From Candidatus Defluviilinea proxima (GTDB lineage Bacteria; Chloroflexota; Anaerolineae; Anaerolineales; Villigracilaceae): a stretch of 64,000 nucleotides of DNA. The notes beneath the pieces were generated by a model, which was not told the DNA's origin, searched no databases, and saw nothing but the letters and a program-made list of their open reading frames with translations. The stretch spans positions 201,501-265,500 of the forward strand of contig JADKIW010000001.1 of assembly GCA_016721115.1 (NCBI GenBank). The letters are read 5' to 3'. This document shows, one piece after another, positions 58,235-64,000 of the stretch. Made by a program: the position numbers and the translations under genes. Position 1 is the stretch's first letter, and each line of letters opens with the position of its first letter.

Positions 58235-59275
58235 CTACAAAACAAATCGAATAAGCGGTGAGATAAAAGTGCTGGTTATACCGGCAGGCAAGTGGGAAAT
58301 GACAGTCTTTGTCCATGAGAAGCGGTCAAAGGCGCGGACGACCGGTTTGGCGAGTTGACCGGGAACAAAGTAGCGATACGTATCACTCGGCTCCATGCCC
58401 CAACCTTGCTTGAACAACTGCAAACTTTCATGCTCTCTGGGCGCTTCTCCGTGATTGAACCACTGATACCCCTGCGCAACTCCATCCTGTATGATCTGCC
58501 ATATCAAAAAGTGCATGGGCGAATAGGTAGTGCTTAGATCCAAGGCAGACCAACCGCAATAGATCTCACCATATTTCCAGAAGGTAAAGATACCGCCAAT
58601 ATAGTTGCCGTTATGACGGGCCATATAGATCCGAACGGTTTCGTCAGGGTAGTACACGTAAATCTTACGGAAGAGCTTCTCGACGTGCGGGATAAATCCG
58701 TGCTTGCGCGCATAGAGGCTTGAGTAAAACCTGTAGAAGTCTTTCACCAGACTGCCATCAGAACTTACGACGATCTCCATACCATCATGTGCGCTTGGGT
58801 CATTGAGGATACGTCTAAAGTTACGACGGAAGTTCTTGAACAATTGCTCCTTTGTGTTGTTCAAGGGAAGGCGGAAGGTGAAATCGAGTTGTTCCAAATA
58901 CGGCAGGCGTTTATCTTCAGGCAGGGAGACGGGCGAGATGATCTCGGCATATTGCACAGTGGCCGCCTTGGCGATCAGAGCATCCAAAATCGCGTCCAGT
59001 ACTTGTTGCGAATCATATAGGGGGCCAAAATAAGTGGGGAACAGACTGGTCAGATAATGCGCGCCGCCCAAAAGAGGTTTACATAAAAATAGCGGACACA
59101 CGCCCACCACGTTGCCATTTTCCAAAGCGACCAAATGTTGAATGGAAGCGCCATAGGTATCCCGCAAGGTCATTGCCCACTCAAGGTCGTGACCAAAACG
59201 CGCGCCGGGTTTCCCGGTTACATAGGCGGAATACTTTTCGTACAGACCTTCATGAATAGTGACTACATCGATCAT
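58235..59275 (-). CDS. FemAB-like GNAT-fold protein 1
   Basis: A 346-residue protein with the double GNAT fold of the FemAB/FemX group: ARFGHDLEWAMTLRDTYG near the start, LPLNNTKEQLFKNFRRNFRRIL in the middle (typical of PEP-CTERM/exopolysaccharide-associated FemAB proteins), and FKQGWGMEPSDTYRYFVPG near the end. FemAB proteins transfer amino acids from aminoacyl-tRNA to cell-wall precursors; the exopolysaccharide-associated members are less understood. It lies between the methyltransferase and the second FemAB-like gene. Confidence 0.8.
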   Translation of the reverse strand: MIDVVTIHEGLYEKYSAYVTGKPGARFGHDLEWAMTLRDTYGASIQHLVALENGNVVGVCPLFLCKPLLGGAHYLTSLFPTYFGPLYDSQQVLDAILDALIAKAATVQYAEIISPVSLPEDKRLPYLEQLDFTFRLPLNNTKEQLFKNFRRNFRRILNDPSAHDGMEIVVSSDGSLVKDFYRFYSSLYARKHGFIPHVEKLFRKIYVYYPDETVRIYMARHNGNYIGGIFTFWKYGEIYCGWSALDLSTTYSPMHFLIWQIIQDGVAQGYQWFNHGEAPREHESLQLFKQGWGMEPSDTYRYFVPGQLAKPVVRAFDRFSWTKTVISHLPAGITSTFISPLIRFVL

Positions 59276-59325
59276 GAACTTATGATACTCTCAATCGTTG
59301 ATTTGATATATATTGCCCTGGATCG

Positions 59326-60366
59326 TTATACGATCCCACGGATCAGCGCAGGGCCCAACGCACGCACAAGGAACGAAGGAAGGAACTTCCACAAGCGGAT
59401 GGCAAACTGGAACTCCGCACTTTTCTGGTTCAACTCCGGGATCTGCCCCCCTTTCGGCATGTAATACCAATACGCGAGAGGCACCTTGTCCGGCTTCCAT
59501 TTCATCTTATACACTTCGTTACCAGAGCCATTCAAACTGCGGCCCATGTCACATACTTGTATCCCCTTTTTGCAATATCGTTCCAGCAGAGACCAATACA
59601 AAAATTCACCCGCATAGCTGGTGCGAAAATCGCGCAGAATGTTGGCATGCAGGTTCGATGCCACTCCCCTATCATAGATGACCACAGCCGCACCAACCAA
59701 CACTCCCTTTTCATCGCGGACAATTGCAAACTCCAATTGATCGCCAAGTTTCTCTGCCATCCTTCGCAAGTAAGCTTTTGAATGGTATGGCGAGCCAAGT
59801 TCGTGCATACTCTGGGACATCACTTTATAGGTGTCGTCCAAAAGATCAAGCTGGCCAAATTGGATTTGAAAACCCTTGGTCAATGCCTGTTTCATTTTCC
59901 ATCGATCTTTAGAAACAAACCGTTTCCAAAGATCCTCTGGGTTGCTCGGCAGGTTGATCAAATAGGTAGAGTAGATGGGATGCTGAAGCCAGGGAGCAGG
60001 CGCTTCTTCGTCACTTTGAAAACGAAGCACGCAATACTCAACACCCAGTTCATCCGACAATTTGCGCGCTTCATTCATCAAGGCATCGCGTGCTTCAATA
60101 GAAGTATATGCAAAGCCGCCATAGCTACCGAACGGCGAAGTGGAAAGATACTTTCCCAAAATGGGATGGCGAACATGCGTCAACACCAATAACCCTTGAA
60201 CATTGTCACCCTGCACTGCTTCAAAACGATGGATGGAATACCCATACGTTTCTTCAACAAGATCAGACCATGCATCGAGCGCAGTAAATGTGGCGGATGA
60301 TGCCAACGCTTCGCTCCAAGCTGAGGTCTGCATCCGCTCCAATGTGCGGACTCGCACCTCAGGCAT
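59326..60366 (-). CDS. FemAB-like GNAT-fold protein 2
   Basis: A 346-residue relative of the next gene, with PFGSYGGFAYTSIEARDALMNEARKL, then LWKRFVSKDRWKMKQALTKG and the C-terminal MGRSLNGSGNEVYKMKWKPDKVPLAYWYYMP, matching the FemAB-associated exopolysaccharide family. The start at ATG 60366 overlaps the deacetylase stop by 8 bp, which indicates coupling. Paired FemAB proteins could act in sequence on one acceptor. Confidence 0.8.
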   Translation of the reverse strand: MPEVRVRTLERMQTSAWSEALASSATFTALDAWSDLVEETYGYSIHRFEAVQGDNVQGLLVLTHVRHPILGKYLSTSPFGSYGGFAYTSIEARDALMNEARKLSDELGVEYCVLRFQSDEEAPAPWLQHPIYSTYLINLPSNPEDLWKRFVSKDRWKMKQALTKGFQIQFGQLDLLDDTYKVMSQSMHELGSPYHSKAYLRRMAEKLGDQLEFAIVRDEKGVLVGAAVVIYDRGVASNLHANILRDFRTSYAGEFLYWSLLERYCKKGIQVCDMGRSLNGSGNEVYKMKWKPDKVPLAYWYYMPKGGQIPELNQKSAEFQFAIRLWKFLPSFLVRALGPALIRGIV

Positions 60367-61216
60367 TGGACACGCCTCGCGAGGATAAGGTCTCATCGAG
60401 ATACGTTCCCAGCGGAGAGACAGGGAAGTTTCGCAGGATGGTTTTGAGGAACCCAGACTTGTTGCGGAGAAAAGGCAAAAGTTGTGGATGCAGGATCAGG
60501 TCCCGTGTGATGCGGGCGGAGGCAGGAATACTCGCCAATTCGTAGGGATGCAAAAAGAGCGAGGGACTCAGTCCATGTTTCAAATCCCGCTCGATGAGTT
60601 TGAGAACTTGCTTCTCCATCAATCCGATACTGAAACTCGATCCGTATGGGAATTCACCACTGAACAGCAATTTGAATTTGAAATCACGCGGCGCAGTGTA
60701 ATCCTCGTTCTTGCCAAACAAACGCACAGTGCTGACGGGGATCTCCCAAACATTCGCCTTTTGTAAGAAGACACCCGCAGGTGCATAAATGGAACTGCTG
60801 TATACAAAACCATTTTCAGCAAGCATGGGGTAAGCCGCTTCGCTAATGCCGATCATGGGAGCACGATAGCCGCGCACATTATATTGTTTACGCCACGCAG
60901 AGGAGGCTTTCACATCCTGCACGAGTTCATCCATATTCTTGAGCGAACGATGGACATGGCAATGCAAACCAAGTTCATGCCCGGCAGAGACGATCCTTTG
61001 CGGTACTTCGGGATACCACTCTCCCACCTCCCCTACAAGATAGATACTGGCCTTTGCATCTCCCAATTGTTCAAGAATGGGATTCAATGCATGCAATGTA
61101 AAGCCATCGTCGAGGTTGCGGCGTTGGGTCGGGTCAGTGATGCTATCGTAACGGCGGAAAAGGGCGAACCAGGGTTCGTAATCTATGCTGAGAAGCACAC
61201 GGGGTGTGGTTGACAT
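60359..61216 (-). CDS. Polysaccharide deacetylase family protein
   Basis: A 285-residue NodB-fold enzyme. The motif equivalents are SIDYEPW (catalytic Asp) and GHELGLHCHVHRS (metal-binding His pair), then VRGYRAPMIGISEAAYPML for motif 3. The first motif has DYE where chitin deacetylases have DD, as in the WalW/PEP-CTERM-associated subgroup. It would remove acetyl groups from an N-acetyl sugar in an exported polymer. The start at ATG 61216 is chosen over an upstream TTG; the ribosome binding site is weak. First gene of the envelope-glycan operon. Confidence 0.82.
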   Translation of the reverse strand: MSTTPRVLLSIDYEPWFALFRRYDSITDPTQRRNLDDGFTLHALNPILEQLGDAKASIYLVGEVGEWYPEVPQRIVSAGHELGLHCHVHRSLKNMDELVQDVKASSAWRKQYNVRGYRAPMIGISEAAYPMLAENGFVYSSSIYAPAGVFLQKANVWEIPVSTVRLFGKNEDYTAPRDFKFKLLFSGEFPYGSSFSIGLMEKQVLKLIERDLKHGLSPSLFLHPYELASIPASARITRDLILHPQLLPFLRNKSGFLKTILRNFPVSPLGTYLDETLSSRGVSNA

Positions 61217-61281
61217 CGGGCGCAATTATAAACGCGGATTGGTAAACGGACTTTATCACGGACTCATGGACAAAATAAAAA

Positions 61282-61313
61282 TTGGGTGATTCCCCATTCA
61301 GGAAACCACCCAA
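61282..61313 (-). terminator. Terminator of the ygeW-arcC transcript
   Basis: TTGGGTG-A-TTCC pairs with GGAA-A-CCACCCAA with one mismatch, 7-nt loop; on the - strand the run TTTTTATTTT follows. It separates the carbamate kinase from the glycan operon. Confidence 0.8.
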
Positions 61314-61341
61314 CGATCAAACTACTCAACGCTTTGTTCGA

Positions 61342-62295
61342 CTACTTCACGATCCACGTACCGGTTTCGCCTTTAAGTGCGCGGCCGATATTTTCAGGAT
61401 TGGTAATGAGCGCCTGTTTGCCACCATTCTCCAGATACCAGATAATGGCTTGGATCTTGGGTGCCATCGAACCTTTAGCAAAATGTGTGCCTTCGGCAAG
61501 ATATGCTTTGGCTTCAGCGAGTGTGATCTTATCGAGCCACTTTTCATCAGGCTTGCCAAAGTTGAGCGCGACCTTTTCCACAGCGGTCGAGATGACAAAC
61601 AACTCGGCTTTTATTTTTTGCGCGAGCAGGCTTGAGGCATAGTCCTTATCAATGACTGCCGCAACACCCTTATAGTTACCGTCACCAGGGTCAATGACAG
61701 GAATACCGCCACCGCCCACCGTGATGGTGATGATGCCACGCTCGAGCAATGTTTCGACAGTTTCCAACTCAACGATCTCACCGGGCAACGGCGACGGGAC
61801 GACTCTTCTCCACCCGCGGCCTGCATCCTCGACAACTGACCATCCCTGCTCCTCCTGACGGCGTTTGGCCTCGTCTGCATCCATAAAACTGCCAATGGGC
61901 TTGGACGGTTTTTGGAAAGCAGGGTCCTTCTGATCCACCAGTACCTGAGTGATGACAGTCACTACTTTTTTCTTGATGCCGCGCTGATACAGTTCGTTCT
62001 GTAGGTTTTGCTGTAAAGCGTACCCAATGGCACCCTGACTATCCGCGCCACAAACATCGAGCGGGATCTCGTGCATCCCTTCCGCTTTTGCGGCGATCTC
62101 GGAACGTCTCAGAATAAACCCAACCTGCGGACCGTTCCCATGGCCGATCGCCACATCCCAGCCTTGTTCGATCATGTCGGCAATGTGATATGTGCTCTCT
62201 TTAGCGGCCAGATATTGATCTTCGACGGTCTTATGTTTCTCGTCCTTGATCAGTGAGTTGCCGCCAATGGCGATTACTGCAAGCTTATTAGTCAT
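61342..62295 (-). CDS. arcC: Carbamate kinase
   Basis: A 317-residue amino-acid-kinase-fold enzyme that makes ATP from carbamoyl phosphate. Family segments are VIAIGGNSLI at the N-terminus, GHGNGPQVGFILRRSE, GWRRVVPSPLPG, TVGGGGIPVI and the Lys-containing AVIDKDYASSLLA. Length and order are normal. AGGAGA precedes the ATG, and this ribosome binding site lies within a CTAGT-type repeat. Downstream of the YgeW-type carbamoyltransferase, it would use the carbamoyl phosphate released by phosphorolysis of a ureido compound to form ATP, the energy-yielding step of anaerobic purine breakdown. Confidence 0.95.
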   Translation of the reverse strand: MTNKLAVIAIGGNSLIKDEKHKTVEDQYLAAKESTYHIADMIEQGWDVAIGHGNGPQVGFILRRSEIAAKAEGMHEIPLDVCGADSQGAIGYALQQNLQNELYQRGIKKKVVTVITQVLVDQKDPAFQKPSKPIGSFMDADEAKRRQEEQGWSVVEDAGRGWRRVVPSPLPGEIVELETVETLLERGIITITVGGGGIPVIDPGDGNYKGVAAVIDKDYASSLLAQKIKAELFVISTAVEKVALNFGKPDEKWLDKITLAEAKAYLAEGTHFAKGSMAPKIQAIIWYLENGGKQALITNPENIGRALKGETGTWIVK

Positions 62296-62391
62296 CTCGT
62301 CTCCTAGTTTACTAGTCTCCTAGACTACTGGCCTTCTAGCCCACCAATCTCCTCGTTATGACCAGAAGACTAGTGGACCAGCCAACTAACG
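62296..62391. repeat. CTAGT-rich degenerate repeat block
   Basis: Multiple near copies of CTAGT/ACTAG spaced 8-12 bp (CTCCTAGTTTACTAGTCTCC, then TAGACTACTGG, AGAAGACTAGTGG). The block separates ygeW from arcC and provides the AGGAG ribosome binding site of arcC. Related blocks lie at 63385-63438 and 63835-63882. Confidence 0.6.
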
Positions 62392-62393
62392 GG

Positions 62394-63383
62394 CTAACTC
62401 ATCGTCAACGCCATCACAGCTTTCTGCGCGTGGAGGCGGTTCTCGGCTTCATCGAACACAACGGATTGCGGGCCGTCCAATACCTTGCTGGTCACTTCGA
62501 CATCACGGTCAGCAGGGAGGGGATGCATGTAAATGGCGCCTTCTTTGGCAACCTTGAGTTTCGTATCGTCCATGATCCAGTTCTTGTACATATCCTGAAG
62601 TTTCTTGCCTTCGGCCTTATCGGTCGTTGTCAACAACGGACCCCAGGACTTGGCATAGATCACGTCGGCATCTTTGCAGGCTTCGGTCATGCCGTCTTTG
62701 CTATCGATGATCTCAAAGTTCGTGCCTGCGATCTTGGCCTGTTCCTTTGCCTGTTCAACGATATCGGGCATCAATGGGAATTCGGGCGGGTAGGCAAGAG
62801 TCACATCCATGCCAAAGCGAGGCATTTGAAGAATGAGTGATTGCGGAACAGAGATCGGTTTGAGATAGGAAGCGGCATACGCCCACGAGACAACGATCTT
62901 CTTCTTGCGGAGGTCTTTACCCTTCTTCTCCATGATGGTCATCAAATCTGCGAGGCACTGGAAAGGATGATAGATATCACATTGCATGTTCAAGACCGGC
63001 GCGCGGCTGGATCTGGCGACATCGTTCAGATATTTGTTGCCGTCGCCATAGTCACAGTGACGGATGGCGATGCCATCAAAATAGCGGCCATAGATCTCGC
63101 CGATCTCAATCGGCGTGTCACCGTGTGAGATCTGAGTGGTATCGCTATCAATAAATGCGCCATGACCACCGAGTTGGGCCATGCCTGCTTCGAACGATCC
63201 GCGTGTGCGGGTGGAGGAGAAGAAGAACAACATCGCCAGCACCTTATCACGCAGGTACGGATGCGGTTCACCGAGGGCGCGCTTGCGCTTCAAATCCCAG
63301 GCTACCTCCAGAACAGTTTCGACTTCCTCTTTGGTGAAATCCAGGTCACCAATAAAGTCACGTCCACGAAAATTTGTTTGCAT
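62394..63383 (-). CDS. ygeW: YgeW-type carbamoyltransferase
   Basis: A 329-residue member of the aspartate/ornithine carbamoyltransferase superfamily. The carbamoyl-phosphate site is intact (FFSSTRTRGSFEAGM; HPFQCLADL). The second-substrate loop differs from ornithine transcarbamylase: the usual HCLP is HPLPADRDVEV. The central region (VSWAYAASYLKPISVPQSL and RFGMDVTLAYPPEFPLMPDI) matches the E. coli YgeW protein as I remember it, so this is a YgeW-family enzyme and not ArgF. In urate/purine catabolic clusters YgeW works with HyuA and a carbamate kinase to yield carbamoyl phosphate. The ribosome binding site AGGAG lies in a CTAGT-type repeat. It precedes arcC. Confidence 0.88.
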   Translation of the reverse strand: MQTNFRGRDFIGDLDFTKEEVETVLEVAWDLKRKRALGEPHPYLRDKVLAMLFFFSSTRTRGSFEAGMAQLGGHGAFIDSDTTQISHGDTPIEIGEIYGRYFDGIAIRHCDYGDGNKYLNDVARSSRAPVLNMQCDIYHPFQCLADLMTIMEKKGKDLRKKKIVVSWAYAASYLKPISVPQSLILQMPRFGMDVTLAYPPEFPLMPDIVEQAKEQAKIAGTNFEIIDSKDGMTEACKDADVIYAKSWGPLLTTTDKAEGKKLQDMYKNWIMDDTKLKVAKEGAIYMHPLPADRDVEVTSKVLDGPQSVVFDEAENRLHAQKAVMALTMS

Positions 63384-63384
63384 A

Positions 63385-63438
63385 AGTTTAGTCTCCTAGT
63401 CTTCTTGTTATTTAGTCTTCTAGTCACCCAGAGAGCGA
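63385..63438. repeat. CTAGT-rich repeat block before ygeW
   Basis: CTCCTAGTCTTCTTG, TTAGTCTTCTAGTCACC and GCGACTAGTC are near copies of the unit seen at 62296-62391. It carries the AGGAG used by ygeW and separates it from the four-helix-bundle gene. Confidence 0.6.
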
Positions 63439-63807
63439 CTAGTCTGATTTTCTCAGGTAGGTCATCATCCCATTAATAAGGGGCTTCACCTCTGTCGCAA
63501 GTTCATAAGCCTTTAGACGTTCTTCTTCCGTTATATAGTCAACATCCAAAGCCAGGTAAAGTTGTGACTGCACTTCTCCTGCAGAGCGATGGGCTATTTT
63601 CAAGAACCGAACAAATTCGGGGTCAGAGCCTGATTCAAAGCCTTCAGCGATATTATGCATTACAGAACTTGCCACACGTTGAATTTGGTCTCGTAAACCA
63701 AAGTCTCGAGAGAATTTATCTCGACGGGTTAACTCATATACATAACCTGCTAATTCTCTTGCCTTTTGCCATGACGTTAACTCTTCAAAGTTCTTAATGG
63801 TCGCCAT
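63439..63807 (-). CDS. Four helix bundle protein (S23/TIGR02436 family)
   Basis: A 122-residue all-helical protein starting FEELTSWQKARELAGYVYELT and containing LRDQIQRVASSVMHNIAEG, both hallmarks of the four-helix-bundle family first seen as S23 proteins encoded in 23S rRNA intervening sequences and now known at many chromosomal sites. Function unknown. The start at ATG 63807 fits the family; the frame extends 20 codons upstream into repeat sequence. Both sides carry CTAGT-type repeats, suggesting a small mobile unit inserted upstream of ygeW. Confidence 0.88.
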   Translation of the reverse strand: MATIKNFEELTSWQKARELAGYVYELTRRDKFSRDFGLRDQIQRVASSVMHNIAEGFESGSDPEFVRFLKIAHRSAGEVQSQLYLALDVDYITEEERLKAYELATEVKPLINGMMTYLRKSD

Positions 63808-63834
63808 ATGACTTCGATCATCTTGCACTGCTTC

Positions 63835-63882
63835 GTCCAACAAGTAGACTAGCCGACTAGTGGACAAGCAGACAAGACGACT
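63835..63882. repeat. CTAGT-rich repeat block upstream of the four-helix-bundle gene
   Basis: AGTAGACTAGCCGACTAGTG, then GACAAGCAGACAAGACGACTAC: the same repeat family as at 62296 and 63385. Confidence 0.55.
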
Positions 63883-64000
63883 ACATAGACAACCTCAATA
63901 TCTCTCCATCCACAAACTTGCCATCTTCCCAAAACAGACGGATGCCTTCGCAAGGTTCGAGGTGTGAGCCCCATGACATATGGTCGGCTTTTGGTAAACA
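63881..64000 (-). CDS. C-terminal 39 residues of an unidentified protein (cut by window end)
   Basis: The - strand frame from the window edge to TAG at 63881 is fully open and reads HMSWGSHLEPCEGIRLFWED, then GKFVDGEILRLSM. The composition looks coding and the gene would be the first of the ygeW-arcC group on this strand. Too short to assign; in related purine clusters a peptidase/amidohydrolase or oxidoreductase would be expected at this place. Confidence 0.5.
   Translation of the reverse strand, partial: CLPKADHMSWGSHLEPCEGIRLFWEDGKFVDGEILRLSM

Noticed and set aside
62394..63383. Ornithine carbamoyltransferase (argF)
   Set aside because: The HCLP loop needed for ornithine is replaced by HPLP and the central region matches YgeW.
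1..64000. CRISPR arrays, tRNA, rRNA, intact transposase genes
   Set aside because: None found on reading both strands; the repeats present are palindromic or degenerate and lack regular spacers.

Overview
The window looks like a chromosomal piece of a Chloroflexota bacterium, probably of the Anaerolineae. This is an inference from gene content and from the many short palindromic repeats typical of such genomes; there is no rRNA or marker gene to prove it. Coding density is high, GC is near 50%, and I see no tRNA, rRNA, CRISPR array or full insertion sequence.

Layout. 1-8.9 kb (+): end of a thiolase, a PilZ protein, two tandem PlsC-type acyltransferases and a 2029-residue alpha-2-macroglobulin with an intact CSEQ thioester. 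8.9-14.8 kb (-): dihydropyrimidinase, an SLC13/TrkA_C permease, an uncharacterised protein, a PLP fold-type II enzyme and a P-loop kinase. 14.9-17.5 kb: a small membrane protein, a candidate structured RNA with its own terminator, a MalY/PatB enzyme and an O-methyltransferase. 17.6-28 kb: a light-response carotenoid locus. crtB and a TspO-like gene face crtI, a CarH-type B12 photoreceptor, an MFS transporter, an unknown gene, photolyase, a cytochrome P450 and lycopene cyclase, across a divergent promoter pair whose -35 boxes form a perfect inverted repeat. 28-38 kb: MATE pump, glycosyltransferase, AI-2E family protein, threonine synthase, a YjdF-like protein, a haloalkane-dehalogenase-like hydrolase, a thioesterase, a Gly/Met-rich secreted protein and its neighbouring two-component system.

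38-54 kb (-) is a purine uptake and oxidation block: two complete BMP-type nucleoside ABC transporters, the FAD subunit of a xanthine dehydrogenase, and a fused iron-sulfur/molybdenum subunit. Its 3' end is a site of rearrangement: the last ~50-65 bp of the dehydrogenase gene recur twice downstream, each copy in front of a small gene, and one small paralogue carries an in-frame TGA where its sister has Trp. 54-61 kb (-) is an envelope-glycan locus (GT-C-like protein, flippase-like protein, methyltransferase, two FemAB-like proteins, polysaccharide deacetylase). 61-64 kb (-) holds carbamate kinase, a YgeW-type carbamoyltransferase and a four-helix-bundle gene.

Together, xanthine dehydrogenase, nucleoside transport, YgeW, carbamate kinase and dihydropyrimidinase match the anaerobic purine/urate catabolic gene set known from enterobacteria and clostridia, here scattered over 55 kb. 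A second theme is palindromic repeats, three of which lie in frame inside enzyme genes (P450, both dehydrogenase subunits).
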